Shown here: one piece after another, positions 33,516-43,460 of the stretch
Layout of the letters: every line of letters begins with the position of its first letter
Numbering within the stretch: the stretch's first letter is position 1
Source of the DNA: Negadavirga shengliensis
Lineage (GTDB): Bacteria > Bacteroidota > Bacteroidia > Cytophagales > Cyclobacteriaceae
DNA length: 64,000 nt
Direction: 5' to 3'
NCBI RefSeq assembly: GCF_042652345.1
Contig: NZ_JBHSJJ010000011.1
Location: 114,779-178,778, forward strand
Made by a program: the position numbers and the translations under genes
The notes under the pieces: generated by a model
The model's database searches: none
What the model was told of the DNA's origin: nothing
Seen by the model: only the letters and a program-made list of their open reading frames with translations

Positions 33516-34856
33516 TTATTGTCCCACAATCATAATCTCCCCGCGGTTGGGCACGCCGGAATAAACCACATAAAACGCTCCGTCCTTTCCGTCCACCGGC
33601 AAGGTTTGTTCTGTTCCATCCTGCAGGATGGTTACGGAGGTCCAATGACCGGGCACCCTCGTTTGCAGGGTCAGGGGGAAATCATACCGGTCCCCCAAGT
33701 CATGGCTCAGATTTACCCGAATACCGTTGTCATCAACATCCACCGTGAGGTTGGCTGCCATTCTTTCCCGCATATATTGGGTCACTTCTTTAAAAGTTCC
33801 TACCCAAACCTTATCGTCAAGATCATGTATATATTCGAAATAAGACTGGATACTGTCACTGGACTGGGCTTCCCAGCCGATACCGTCGATACCGTGATAT
33901 ACCAACACCAACCACGGGCTGTTAACAGAAGTAAGCGCTTCATCTATCCATTCCTTTTTCTGAGCCAGGGTAGTTTTGCTCAAGGGCCCCCGTTGCCATT
34001 GGGTATAGGGCTTCCGGTCATAAGCCGGATCAAAATCACCCCAACGGTTCACCTCATGAAGATATTCCTCCGGCATGCGGTTGCGCAGGGCTTCAAATTC
34101 CTCCAGGGCGTATTCCATCACCCGCTCATCTTCGGTACCAAAAGGGCATTCGGCCGAAAAGGTATGTTCCGGTCCCAATTCCCTTTCAATGTCTTCACGG
34201 CATTTAACCAACTCATACAGGAGGTTTTCTTCATCCATGACGGCCAATCTCGGATGGGAAATGGTATGAACACCAAATTCATGTCCCTGTACCGCATAGT
34301 CCCGTATCTCTTCCCAGGTTGTTCTTTCACCATCAAGCACTTTAGGAGCGCGCAGCTGAATATTGGGAATTGCTTTTATCTTGGCATATGCTTCATCAAT
34401 CAGTTCACAGGCCTCCCGCACCTTGCCCTGCTCATACAGGGCTCCCGCCTGGTTATGGATTTCCACCGATCCCTCCGTATCCACCATCCGGATGGCGGAC
34501 GCTCTCTCAAACAGGTTGTCCGCGTTGGTGGGCGTCTGTCCGGTTTCTTTGATGATTTCCAGGATATCTCTGCCGATAAACCTGGCCGGATATTGGGAAC
34601 CGGGGATTTCGCCGGTATTGATATAAAATGTCCCTTTCATCCCCAGGTCGTTCATGATGGGAATGGCCTTCTTAAACTGGTTGACGGTCCCATCATCGTA
34701 GGTAACAGAGACAGCCAGTTTTTTGCCCCCCTGCCAAGGCAGGATCATTGTTTCCCCGACTGAATCTCCTGATTCGGTCCGTTCTGTACAACTGAAAAGC
34801 AGGCCGAAAAACAGGCCCGGCAACAATAGATAACGTTTTGCTTGTAGGTATTTCAT
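33516..34856 (-). CDS. Polysaccharide deacetylase lipoprotein
   Basis: 446 residues from the ATG at 34856 (an ATG at 34883 adds nine). LLPGLFFGLLFSC gives a lipoprotein signal with Cys23. LAVSVTYDDGTVNQF holds the NodB-type Asp pair and HEFGVHTISHP the HxxxH metal ligands; the last 80 residues form a beta-rich domain (NLTVDVDDNGIRVNLSHD). It probably removes acetyl groups from an external polysaccharide. It lies next to the GH43 gene, suggesting a small polysaccharide-processing group, though the repeat array separates them. Confidence 0.83.
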   Translation of the reverse strand: MKYLQAKRYLLLPGLFFGLLFSCTERTESGDSVGETMILPWQGGKKLAVSVTYDDGTVNQFKKAIPIMNDLGMKGTFYINTGEIPGSQYPARFIGRDILEIIKETGQTPTNADNLFERASAIRMVDTEGSVEIHNQAGALYEQGKVREACELIDEAYAKIKAIPNIQLRAPKVLDGERTTWEEIRDYAVQGHEFGVHTISHPRLAVMDEENLLYELVKCREDIERELGPEHTFSAECPFGTEDERVMEYALEEFEALRNRMPEEYLHEVNRWGDFDPAYDRKPYTQWQRGPLSKTTLAQKKEWIDEALTSVNSPWLVLVYHGIDGIGWEAQSSDSIQSYFEYIHDLDDKVWVGTFKEVTQYMRERMAANLTVDVDDNGIRVNLSHDLGDRYDFPLTLQTRVPGHWTSVTILQDGTEQTLPVDGKDGAFYVVYSGVPNRGEIMIVGQ

Positions 34857-34896
34857 CCTAACAAAAATAAACAAATTATTCATTTAACCTCGACAA

Positions 34897-37320
34897 TCAA
34901 TCACCTAGTCTCTCCAAAGCCTGCTTCATATCTATCCCCTTTCCCAACACTTCCAAGAAAAGGTCGGGTTTTTTTTTGACCCTCTCGGCCATATTGAGCA
35001 AAGTGAAATCCTGAATGGCAAGGCCTTTTTTTACTTCCTTCCATTCCAGCGGAGCTGAAACGGGCGCGCCGGGCTTTGGCCTGACACAGTAAGGAGCCGC
35101 CAATGTCTGCCCCCTGGCGTTCTGAAGATAATCCAGATAAATCTTCCCCTTCCGGCTGTCTTTTGCCCTTTCCATGCTGGTTAATTTGGGTAAATTATCA
35201 TGGATCAGGTGGCAGATAATTTTGACAAAATCCCTGGCCTCCGCATAGCTGTATCCCGAACCCATAGGGATGTAAATATGCAAGCCGGTAGAGCCTGAGG
35301 TTTTACAAAAATGTTTGATCTTGGCAGTATCCAGTATTTCATGGGCCACCTGGGCCACCTCAATGACTTCTTCAAAAGTGTTCTTGTCAGAAGGATCCAA
35401 ATCAATTACCGCATAATCGGGACGGTCAAGGCTGTCTTTTTTGGAATTCCACGGGTTGATTTCTATGCAACCCAGGTTGGCCATATATACCAGAGTCGCC
35501 TCATTTTGGCAAAGCATATAGTCAATATCCTTCTCTGTGGATTCCGAATAAATGGATACCGTCTCAATCCATTCCGGAATGGTCTCAGCCATGTCTTTTT
35601 GATAAAATGATTCCTTTTTTATCCCGTTTGGATGTCTATGCAGGTTTTGCGGCCTGTTCTTTAAGAAAGGCAGTATATAATCGGATATTTCTATGTAATA
35701 GGAAATCAACTGGTACTTGTTGATTTTTTCGTCGGGCCAGTATACCTTTTCCAAATTGCTTACCGGAACATCAAACCCATTGATTTCCAAGGTATCTGTT
35801 TTGGGTGTTTTTTTTGGAGCTGTCTTTTTTTTCATGGCAGAAGGATCGGTTTCGGTTTCTTTATGTATTTCCGGAGGCATCTTGTCCGTTCTTAGTCCTT
35901 TGAAAACAGGATGCCTCAGTAAACCCATTTTGGTCCATTGGCTAAACTGTACTTCACATACCAGTTCAGGGTTTAGCCAGATGGCTTTTCTTCCCTTTAG
36001 GTTAATCTTGTCTTCAAAAGGGGGCGATTTGATGATCAAGGGTTTAAACTGGTTCAGGAGCTGCCGTTGGCTTTCCCGGTTAAACCCCGAGCCACAATTG
36101 CCTATATAAATGAGCTTTTCATTTTCATATAGTCCCAGTATCAGGGAGCCGAAAAGATTTCCCTGCGATGTGGTATAACCACAGATCAAGGCTTCCTGGC
36201 TTTCTTTGGATTTGATTTTTAGCCAGTTTTCAGTCCTCGCCCCGCTCCAATACAAAGAATCGGCTTTTTTGGCGATCACTCCTTCAAGGCCCTTTTTGAT
36301 GGTTTTTTCGTAAAAAGCTTTGCCCATCCCCTCCACATGATCACAATAATACACCTGCGGGATATCTTCAATGACTTCCGGAATCAGGCTTTTCCTCTCC
36401 AACAGCGGCAAGGATGTGGTGTCATGGCCGTTGAGGTACAGTATGTCAAACACATAATACCGCAACTCGCCATCAATTTCTTCAGAATAATGCTGCAGCT
36501 TCTGAAAATCGGGGATGCCTTCTTCATTCACGACCACTACCTCCCCATCCAGCAACGCATCATGGGGGACGGCCTGTAACTGCGTCACCAACGAGGGGTA
36601 TTTTTGGTTGTAGGTAATGCCGTTACGGGAGTACAGGTGCACCGTTCCGTTCTGGATATTGGCCATTACCCGGTAACCATCCCACTTGATTTCATAAACC
36701 CAACCCGCCTTGCTGAAAATGGCGGAAGTTTTCATCGCCAACATGGGTTTTACAAGTTTATTGAGGCTTACGGAGCCCGCCTCTTCGTCCTCATCGTCCT
36801 GAATATCCTCAGCGTCATACCCCAGCTCTGTAGCAAATTCATCTTTTTTTTTAATCAGCAGCCATTGGTCTTTTTTGTCTTCTTTATCCATCCTGACCAA
36901 GGCAAAGGTCCCGCGAAGTTTGGTCCCATGTAGTTGTATTTTAAGGTCTCCCTTATCCAAAGCACGGATAAGCTCCTTTTCGCCGCCTTTCAGGGGCTTG
37001 TAAGTCCCCTTGTCCCAAATGTCCATCCTACCGGCTCCGTAATTCCCTTCGGGAATGGTCCCCTCAAAATCCAGGTACTTCACAGGATGATCTTCGGTCT
37101 GGATGGCCAACCGTTTGTCTTTGGGGTTCATGGAAGGCCCTTTGGGTACCGCCCAACTTTTCAGCACCCCGTCCATTTCCAACCGCAGGTCATAGTGCAG
37201 CCTTCTGGCATCATGCCGTTGAACCACGAAGCGAAGGGTCCCGCCCGGGGCTTCTTTGCTCCCGGCTGGTTCCGGGGTCTTAGCAAAGTCCCTCTTTTTG
37301 CTATAGTCATCCAGTCCCAT
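34897..37320 (-). CDS. ligD: DNA ligase D (LigD)
   Basis: 807 residues with three domains in the order phosphoesterase, ligase, polymerase. The phosphoesterase part (about 30-155) has RHDARRLHYDLRLEMDG, with metal ligands H36, H42 and D44. The ligase (about 190-490) has EIKWDGYR, with K212 the adenylated lysine. The polymerase-primase part (about 520-800) has DLDPSDK and TSGSTGLHIY. LigD works with Ku in bacterial nonhomologous end joining: it trims, fills and seals double-strand breaks. Its start overlaps the ku stop by a single base. Confidence 0.97.
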   Translation of the reverse strand: MGLDDYSKKRDFAKTPEPAGSKEAPGGTLRFVVQRHDARRLHYDLRLEMDGVLKSWAVPKGPSMNPKDKRLAIQTEDHPVKYLDFEGTIPEGNYGAGRMDIWDKGTYKPLKGGEKELIRALDKGDLKIQLHGTKLRGTFALVRMDKEDKKDQWLLIKKKDEFATELGYDAEDIQDDEDEEAGSVSLNKLVKPMLAMKTSAIFSKAGWVYEIKWDGYRVMANIQNGTVHLYSRNGITYNQKYPSLVTQLQAVPHDALLDGEVVVVNEEGIPDFQKLQHYSEEIDGELRYYVFDILYLNGHDTTSLPLLERKSLIPEVIEDIPQVYYCDHVEGMGKAFYEKTIKKGLEGVIAKKADSLYWSGARTENWLKIKSKESQEALICGYTTSQGNLFGSLILGLYENEKLIYIGNCGSGFNRESQRQLLNQFKPLIIKSPPFEDKINLKGRKAIWLNPELVCEVQFSQWTKMGLLRHPVFKGLRTDKMPPEIHKETETDPSAMKKKTAPKKTPKTDTLEINGFDVPVSNLEKVYWPDEKINKYQLISYYIEISDYILPFLKNRPQNLHRHPNGIKKESFYQKDMAETIPEWIETVSIYSESTEKDIDYMLCQNEATLVYMANLGCIEINPWNSKKDSLDRPDYAVIDLDPSDKNTFEEVIEVAQVAHEILDTAKIKHFCKTSGSTGLHIYIPMGSGYSYAEARDFVKIICHLIHDNLPKLTSMERAKDSRKGKIYLDYLQNARGQTLAAPYCVRPKPGAPVSAPLEWKEVKKGLAIQDFTLLNMAERVKKKPDLFLEVLGKGIDMKQALERLGD

Positions 37321-38093
37321 CAGGAAGCTTTTTTCTTTTTCTTCTCCAAACTGGCTTTCAACTGGGCCATAAGATCTTTCGCCGGGGTAGCCTTACTTTC
37401 AAATCGCCTCACCTTAGGCTTCTTGCCTCCTGATTTGGCCTCAATGATCTTCATCAACTGATTGTTGTATACATCCTTATACTTGGAAAATTTAAATTTT
37501 TCGGTATACTGGTCAATCAGAGAAAGCGCCATATCCACCTCTTTTTTGGACACTTTCGTCGTGGGCAGTTTTAGGTCAGAACCATCCCGGATTTCCTCTG
37601 CAAACCGGATGATGTGCAAGACCAGGATATCTTTATAAACCCCAATAAGACTTAAATGCTCTTTCTGTCGCATCACAAAAGTAGCGAGCCCAAGTTTTTT
37701 GGTTTTTTTTAAAGCATTCTTGAGAAGGTTGTAGGATTTTCCCCCACCCTTTTGAGGTTCGATAAAATAGGGCTTCTTGAAAAGTACCTCCGCCACCTCA
37801 TCCTCCTTCACAAAAGCCTCTATATCCAGGGTTTTGCTTTTTTTTACGTTAGCCTGCTCAAAGTCCTCGTCTTCGAGGATGATATACTCGTCGCCCTTCT
37901 TATAACCTTTAACAATATCTTTCCAGGCTACTTCCTTTCCGGTTTCCTCATTCACCCGCTTGTACCTGATCCTCGCATGGTCATGACGGTCCAGCATGTC
38001 CAGTTCCAACCTTCTCTTCTCAGAAGCGGAATACATTTTAATGGGGATATTTACCAACCCAAAGCTGATGGAGCCATTCCATATTGATCTCAT
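37320..38093 (-). CDS. ku: Ku protein
   Basis: 257 residues from the ATG at 38093, where the conserved RSIWNGSISFGLVNIPIK begins; an ATG at 38129 would add 12 residues. Bacterial Ku is a homodimeric ring that binds DNA ends and recruits LigD. The core is followed by a basic tail (SLEKKKKKAS), as usual. It overlaps ligD by 1 base, so the two are probably co-transcribed. AT-rich DNA upstream (38094-38412) shows no clear promoter. Confidence 0.96.
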   Translation of the reverse strand: MRSIWNGSISFGLVNIPIKMYSASEKRRLELDMLDRHDHARIRYKRVNEETGKEVAWKDIVKGYKKGDEYIILEDEDFEQANVKKSKTLDIEAFVKEDEVAEVLFKKPYFIEPQKGGGKSYNLLKNALKKTKKLGLATFVMRQKEHLSLIGVYKDILVLHIIRFAEEIRDGSDLKLPTTKVSKKEVDMALSLIDQYTEKFKFSKYKDVYNNQLMKIIEAKSGGKKPKVRRFESKATPAKDLMAQLKASLEKKKKKAS

Positions 38094-38412
38094 AAACCTA
38101 ATCTGTTTTAAAGCAAAAGCTTTATTCAACTATACGACATCAAAATTATCCGCTAAATTTATACCACTTATTTCCCAAACGATATATATTCCCCAATGAT
38201 TTACTCTTATTATTTCCCGTTTTATCGGGTATCTTGTTAACAGTCGGCAAAAAAATTGCTTACAGTAAAAAATAACATCAGGCTAACACCAAGGCAGCGG
38301 TGGCCAGGGCATGGGTATTTTCATTGAATAAACCCCTGATTGATGCCTGAATGCCTCTATTAACCGTTGTTATCCTATGCAGCCATCATTTTATTTTCCA
38401 AACCCGATGTAA
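38094..38412. other. Gene-free region between divergent ku and mscS
   Basis: AT-rich sequence with no supported gene or clear repeat. It must contain the promoters of two divergent transcripts, but none is recognisable by eye. Confidence 0.6.
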
Positions 38413-39234
38413 ATGAACTTACATGAATCCTTTCAAAAGCTTAAGGAGATCCTTATGGGTGATCTTGAAGATATGGAAAGACTGGCCATTGCGGTTGTTC
38501 TGGGCCTTCTGATTCTGCTTTTTTTCATCTTTTTTTCCAAATGGATCAAAAATGTGGCAAGCCGGCGACTCAGCAAAACCACAAAAGACCCTCTACTGGC
38601 AGATTTCATAGCTGCCGCTATCAGGGGGCTTATTTTGATATTCGGCTTCACCCTGCTTTTCCGCTTTCTCGGACTCACCGGTGTGGTCAGTGGCATTCTG
38701 GCAGGAGCAGGGATTACGGCTTTTATCATTGGATTTGCCTTGAAGGATATCGGTGAAAACTTTCTGGCGGGGATCCTGCTGGCTTTCAAAAGGCCTTTCA
38801 GGGTCGGGGACACGGTGGAGATCAATGGCATGAGAGGGCGGGTGCTGGCATTGAATCTCCGGGATACCCAAATCAAAACAGGGGATGGCAAAGATGTATT
38901 TCTTCCCAATGCCAATATCATTAAAAGCCCCTTGATCAATTTTACAATTGATGGTTATCTAAGCTATAACTTTACCTTCGGCCTTGATTATGGTTCGGAT
39001 TACCCGAAAGCCCTCTTGCTCGCGGAGGAAACCATTAAAAATGTGCCCGGAATTTTGAGCGGCAATAAAAAACCGGTGGTCAACGTGTCCGAGCTGGCTG
39101 CAAACACTTTAAAAATCACCGTCACTTATTGGGTAAACACCCATAACCGGGCACAGCCCGACTCCAAAGTTCGGTCCGGTGCCATCATAGCCGTAGTGGC
39201 TGCATTGAAAAACGCAGGATTCAAACTAACCTAA
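38413..39234 (+). CDS. mscS: Small-conductance mechanosensitive channel family protein (MscS)
   Basis: 273 residues. Three hydrophobic segments come first, the third (VSGILAGAGITAFIIGFALK) being the glycine- and alanine-rich pore helix typical of MscS. The cytoplasmic beta domain follows: GENFLAGILLAFKRPFRVGD, then VFLPNANIIKSPLINF. It opens under membrane tension and releases solutes on osmotic downshock. No regulatory domain is added. Single gene with no obvious operon partner. Confidence 0.93.
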   Translation: MNLHESFQKLKEILMGDLEDMERLAIAVVLGLLILLFFIFFSKWIKNVASRRLSKTTKDPLLADFIAAAIRGLILIFGFTLLFRFLGLTGVVSGILAGAGITAFIIGFALKDIGENFLAGILLAFKRPFRVGDTVEINGMRGRVLALNLRDTQIKTGDGKDVFLPNANIIKSPLINFTIDGYLSYNFTFGLDYGSDYPKALLLAEETIKNVPGILSGNKKPVVNVSELAANTLKITVTYWVNTHNRAQPDSKVRSGAIIAVVAALKNAGFKLT

Positions 39235-39304
39235 AAACGGTCAAGGTATATTAAATATTATCAGGATCAGCCTGCAAAAGAAGGTAAAACAACGAAGGCC
39301 CAGG

Positions 39305-39544
39305 TCAGTCTTCTTCTTCCAATGCCCTTAACGTTCTGTCTTCTTCTATGTGTTTGATCCCTTTGACTTTGAGTTCATCCAAACTGGATTCCATCCCTGA
39401 ACTGCAGCCGGTGATGATTCCCAGTGTAGAGAGAACGCCGGTAATTTTACAGCCCTTGTCTTCCAATTGCTGGACAATTGCGTCTATTTTCTTGATTTGA
39501 CCGTCCTCTACGGAGGCAATAAAATTTTTTGGGGTTATACTCAT
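39305..39544 (-). CDS. Small protease-inhibitor-like protein (I9 propeptide-like) next to a subtilase
   Basis: 79 residues. The fold pattern (beta-alpha-beta with VKGIKHIEEDRTLRAL at the end) resembles subtilisin propeptides/I9 inhibitors, which end with a V-x-x-V-E-x-D type strand that fits the active site cleft. It lies 30 bases downstream of the subtilase on the same strand. In known cases such stand-alone pieces act as chaperone or inhibitor of the partner protease in trans; here this is inferred from proximity and sequence pattern. Acidic C terminus. Confidence 0.5.
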   Translation of the reverse strand: MSITPKNFIASVEDGQIKKIDAIVQQLEDKGCKITGVLSTLGIITGCSSGMESSLDELKVKGIKHIEEDRTLRALEEED

Positions 39545-39574
39545 CGTAGTCAGGAATTTAATGACACCCTTCTT

Positions 39575-40879
39575 TCACATCGGGGCTTGCAGGAGTCCGG
39601 CTCCAACATCCCGGGCAGGGTGCCGCAGTTGTCTTGCACTCTCGGTCAACTTCTCCCATATTTCGGATGCTTCCGCATCAGGATGGGCTTCCCAAAGCAT
39701 GGCCGCTACTCCTGCTGCAAATGGAGTGGCCATACTGGTACCACTGAGAACGGCATGCTGATGGGGTTCTCTCCAAGTACTGTAAATCTCCACACCGGGC
39801 GCGGCAATATCCACTTTCCCGCCGTCTGGATTAATCCCACCACAGGAAAAGTCGGCCACCCCGGATCTATTATCCAATGCACCTACTGCCAGAATAGCGG
39901 GGCAATTGGCAGGATGGTTTACCGGCCGGATGATGCCCTGACGCCGCCGGCTATCATTCCCGGCCGCAGCGATGATCAGTGTACCCATATCCATGGCTTT
40001 TTTTGCCAGATCATTGTAGATATCCGAATAACGATCTCCTTCCCCTACGGAAGCCCCTAAAGACATGGAGATAACTTTGCATCCGTTTCCGATAGCCCAA
40101 TCCATTCCCGCCAGGATGCCGCTGTCACTCCCCACGCCGGAATTTGACAGGACTTTGCCTATATACAGGTCCGCTTCACGCGCTGTGCCGTACCGGATGG
40201 CTGTATCCATATGGATGTGGCCGGCAGCAATGCCCGCACAATGTGTTCCATGGCCATGCTGATCCTCCACGCTCTCCCCCTCTATAAAGGATTTTAACTT
40301 GATGGCTCTGCCCGCAAAATCAGGGTGACCCTCATACATCCCGGTATCCAGTATGGCCAGGCCGATTCCCTTTCCTGTAAAGGACGATGCCAGGGCATTG
40401 ATGGCATGAATGCCCCAAAAAGCCTGTGTATCATCTTCGAAAACAGGATTGTCAACGGGCGGTGAAGGGGCAGGATTGCCCGGATTGATATTGAACAGCT
40501 TGCAGATAAGCCGCCATAAATTTGCCGGAATAAAACGTATGCCTGTCCTTTGACCAAGGGCATAAACATATCTTTCCGGTTCCGAATAGCGAAAGCTCTT
40601 TTCTGCCGCGGTAAGCGCACTGATCTGGTCCTCGTGATCCTCATTGACCACGGCCACACCAAAGCGGTCGAACACGATCCCGTCAGCTTCCGAAAAAGCT
40701 TTGACATAATCTTCCTCATGGCTCTTATAATCGCTGGAAAAAGCCAGCCGGAGGGATACACCTGAAGCTTGGTCAGTGATGTTTTTGTATCCGGCAGTCT
40801 GGTCCAGCATCAACAATCTTTTGCCGGTATATTTTAACTGGTCTCCCGAAGGTACCGAATCACTTTTGTAAGGTTCCAT
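39575..40879 (-). CDS. S8 family serine peptidase (subtilase)
   Basis: 434 residues from the ATG at 40879; a GTG 69 bases upstream would add 23 residues. The catalytic triad is D178 in LAILDTGMYEGHP, H210 in HGHGTHCAG and S381 in LSGTSMATPFAAG, with oxyanion N307 in AAAGND. There is no clear signal peptide, so it may be cytoplasmic or exported by another route. The N-terminal 150 residues are not the usual propeptide. The small I9-like gene directly downstream may supply that function separately. Confidence 0.93.
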   Translation of the reverse strand: MEPYKSDSVPSGDQLKYTGKRLLMLDQTAGYKNITDQASGVSLRLAFSSDYKSHEEDYVKAFSEADGIVFDRFGVAVVNEDHEDQISALTAAEKSFRYSEPERYVYALGQRTGIRFIPANLWRLICKLFNINPGNPAPSPPVDNPVFEDDTQAFWGIHAINALASSFTGKGIGLAILDTGMYEGHPDFAGRAIKLKSFIEGESVEDQHGHGTHCAGIAAGHIHMDTAIRYGTAREADLYIGKVLSNSGVGSDSGILAGMDWAIGNGCKVISMSLGASVGEGDRYSDIYNDLAKKAMDMGTLIIAAAGNDSRRRQGIIRPVNHPANCPAILAVGALDNRSGVADFSCGGINPDGGKVDIAAPGVEIYSTWREPHQHAVLSGTSMATPFAAGVAAMLWEAHPDAEASEIWEKLTESARQLRHPARDVGAGLLQAPM

Positions 40880-41011
40880 GTCGGTGAATGTTTGGTTAGG
40901 AAATAAACAAAATACCAGGACTATTTTTGCGGATGTTATTCCAATCACTTGAATTTACATAAAATGGGGCAGATAAATCACGCAGGGGCCGTTTTTATTT
41001 GCTTAATTCAC

Positions 41012-41392
41012 TTACAACTTCTCCACTTGGCTGACGACCGGCAAATCCGCAGCTGCCCAATCCAACTTCCGGAGATTGCTTAAAGATAGCCAGCAAAAAT
41101 CCCGGTGTTCCTTCAGCTGAATTTCTCCCGACCGGATTGTAGCAAGAAAGGGGATCAGGCGAATGGCAAAATCCCCATAATCATGCTCGACGGATTCCAG
41201 TTTCCTATTCAGTTCAATCTCCACGCCGAGCTCTTCCTGAATCTCCCGCATCAGGCAGGTTTCTTCTGTCTCACCGGGTTCCACTTTACCCCCCGGAAAC
41301 TCCCATTTTAGGGGCAGGGCCATGGTGTGGGACCGCTGGACCGCCAGCACCAGGTTTCTTTTTATAATGACCGCACAGGTAACCTCAAGCAT
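41012..41392 (-). CDS. Nudix hydrolase (MutT-like)
   Basis: 126 residues, matching the 8-oxo-dGTP diphosphatase size. The Nudix box is complete: GGKVEPGETEETCLM then REIQEELGVEI (GX5EX7REUXEEXGU). LVLAVQRSHTMALPLKWEFP precedes it and is characteristic of MutT. It would remove oxidised or other abnormal nucleoside triphosphates before they reach DNA. It stands alone. Confidence 0.9.
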   Translation of the reverse strand: MLEVTCAVIIKRNLVLAVQRSHTMALPLKWEFPGGKVEPGETEETCLMREIQEELGVEIELNRKLESVEHDYGDFAIRLIPFLATIRSGEIQLKEHRDFCWLSLSNLRKLDWAAADLPVVSQVEKL

Positions 41393-41516
41393 TGAAAAAG
41401 ATTTAGGAATATAAAGTTAAAATGTTTTGCTGTAGTAACGTGGGTTCAGAGTATGAACGTTTAAAAGAGCCGGGGCAAAAAAATCTGTTTGATGCCCTCA
41501 AAACCGCTCCGCTTGA

Positions 41517-42104
41517 TCAGTATCCTTTTAAGATCCGCTGAATGTATTTGCCCAATATGTCAAATTCCAGGTTCACTTTATCCCCCACCTGCAAACCGTG
41601 GAAATTGGTATGCTCATAGGTAAAAGGTATGATCGCCACTGAAAAACTTCCCTCCCTGGAATCAAAACAGGTGAGGCTGGTTCCGTTCACGCATATTGAC
41701 CCCTTTTCGACGGTAATATTTCCCTGGGATGGGTCGTATTGAAAGTTAAACACCCAGCTGCCGTCCTGTTCTTTTTTGGATATCACCGTGCCTACCTGGT
41801 CTACATGTCCCTGTACGATATGTCCATCAAACCGGCCGTTGGCAGGCATACAGCGTTCCAGATTCACTTTATCGCCTGTTTTCCATTCGCCGAGACTTGT
41901 TTTTTTTAAGGTCTCATCGATCGCTGTGACCCGGTACCGGTTTCCTTTTGTTTCCACGACAGTGAGACAAACCCCATTATGGCTTACAGACTGGTCCACT
42001 TTAAGCTCCGCTGCCAGGCCAGACTCGATTTCAAAATGCACATTGCTGCCTTCCTTTTGCAAGGCTTTGATTTCCCCTACGGCTTCAACGATTCCGGTAA
42101 ACAT
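41517..42104 (-). CDS. ribE: Riboflavin synthase alpha chain
   Basis: 195 residues with two lumazine-binding repeats: MFTGIVEAVGEI starts the first, SHNGVCLTVV follows, and GHIVQGHVDQVGT begins the second. The ending LEFDILGKYIQRIL is typical. The enzyme makes riboflavin from two molecules of 6,7-dimethyl-8-ribityllumazine. No riboswitch was seen next to it. Confidence 0.97.
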   Translation of the reverse strand: MFTGIVEAVGEIKALQKEGSNVHFEIESGLAAELKVDQSVSHNGVCLTVVETKGNRYRVTAIDETLKKTSLGEWKTGDKVNLERCMPANGRFDGHIVQGHVDQVGTVISKKEQDGSWVFNFQYDPSQGNITVEKGSICVNGTSLTCFDSREGSFSVAIIPFTYEHTNFHGLQVGDKVNLEFDILGKYIQRILKGY

Positions 42105-42227
42105 ATCTTTATCAAATACTTATGGTGATCAAATATTCCTACGGATCAGATTATTGGTAATATGATGCCAAATTAAGCCATTTTTAGCATTAACTTCGCA
42201 CTATCATCCTATAATGATTTTTCCACC

Positions 42228-42887
42228 ATGATGTTGAAACCGGAAGACACCTATTTACATAAAGGGCAAAGAAAGGAACTGGTCAAAAAACTACAGGAAA
42301 AGGGAATAAAGAACCAGGCAGTATTGGATGCTATAAACACCTTGCCAAGGCACTTTTTCTTTGATTCCGCGCTGCTTAGCCATGCCTATCAGGACAAGGC
42401 CTTTCCCATTGGCGAGGGGCAAACCATTTCACAGCCCTACACGGTAGCTTTCCAAACCGAACTATTGGATATTCGTCCAGGTGAGAAAGTACTGGAAATC
42501 GGTACGGGGTCGGGATACCAAGCAGGAATACTTTACCTTTTGGGTGCCAAAGTCCATACCATCGAGTACAACAGCAACCTTTATGAGCGGACGAAAAAAT
42601 TCCTTCCGAAAATCGGTATAAAGGTGAAACATTACTGCGGCGATGGCAGCCAGGGACTGCCCGAACAGGCACCGTTTGACAAAATACTGGTGACTGCAGG
42701 AGCCCCGGTAGTACCTACATCCCTGCTGAAACAGCTTGACGTGGGTGGCCGGCTGGTCATTCCCGTGGGAGACCGTAAAACCCAAAAAATGCTTAGACTT
42801 ACCAAACAGACTGAAAAAAAAATACTCAAAGAAACTTTTGACAATTTTTCCTTTGTCCCCCTGCTCGGCCAGGAAGGCTGGAAATAA
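42228..42887 (+). CDS. pcm: Protein-L-isoaspartate O-methyltransferase
   Basis: 219 residues. GEGQTISQPYTVAFQTELLD and VLEIGTGSGYQAGIL are the hallmarks of PCMT, which repairs isoaspartyl residues in proteins using SAM; ILVTAGAPVVPTSLLKQLDVGGRLVIPVG follows the usual order. The first two codons are both ATG; either could be the start. It is followed after 11 bases by a thioesterase gene on the same strand. Confidence 0.95.
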   Translation: MMLKPEDTYLHKGQRKELVKKLQEKGIKNQAVLDAINTLPRHFFFDSALLSHAYQDKAFPIGEGQTISQPYTVAFQTELLDIRPGEKVLEIGTGSGYQAGILYLLGAKVHTIEYNSNLYERTKKFLPKIGIKVKHYCGDGSQGLPEQAPFDKILVTAGAPVVPTSLLKQLDVGGRLVIPVGDRKTQKMLRLTKQTEKKILKETFDNFSFVPLLGQEGWK

Positions 42888-42898
42888 TACTGTATGAC

Positions 42899-43435
42899 AT
42901 GAAGCGACAAAAAACCGTGAAAGATTCTGAGGCGACCATGACCGAAATGGTCCTTCCCAATGATACCAACACCTTGAATAACCTGATGGGAGGCAAACTG
43001 ATGCATTGGATGGATATCGTGGCCGCCATATCTGCCCAACGGCATTCCAACAGCATTGTCGTGACCGCGTCAGCAGACAGCATCTCTTTTAAGAACCCCA
43101 TCGCGTTGGGTAACGTGGTGACTTTGAAGGCCCAGGTAACCCGCGCGTTTAACACGTCGATGGAAGTATATATAGAAGTATTTGCTGAAGATATTCCTGC
43201 CAACAGCAAAATAACTACCCATAGGGCATTTTTCACTTTTGTGGCTGTGGACGAAAAAGGAAAACCTGTCCAGGTCCCTGCATTGAAACCCATCACAGAG
43301 GAAGAAAAAGAGTTGTTTGAAGGGGCACTTCGGAGGAGACAACTGCGTTTGATTTTAGGCAAAAGAATGGATCCAAAAGATGCTGCTGAGCTAAAATCAT
43401 TGTTTGACCTGGAAGATACGTCAAAAAACCAATAA
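42899..43435 (+). CDS. Acyl-CoA thioesterase (hotdog fold)
   Basis: 178 residues. LMGGKLMHWMDIVAAISAQ is the hotdog-fold signature with the conserved Asp, followed by SISFKNPIALGNVVTLKAQV. Enzymes of this family cleave acyl-CoA to free acid and CoA; the BFIT/YciA type is the closest by length. Substrate chain length cannot be read. The gene lies 11 bases after pcm, a possible operon. Confidence 0.85.
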   Translation: MKRQKTVKDSEATMTEMVLPNDTNTLNNLMGGKLMHWMDIVAAISAQRHSNSIVVTASADSISFKNPIALGNVVTLKAQVTRAFNTSMEVYIEVFAEDIPANSKITTHRAFFTFVAVDEKGKPVQVPALKPITEEEKELFEGALRRRQLRLILGKRMDPKDAAELKSLFDLEDTSKNQ

Positions 43436-43460
43436 ATAATCCACATTCAATCAGACAGTT

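Noticed and set aside
33465..34763. 432-residue plus-strand frame opposite the deacetylase gene
   Set aside because: It lies antisense to a well-supported deacetylase with all motifs; its protein has no recognisable features.
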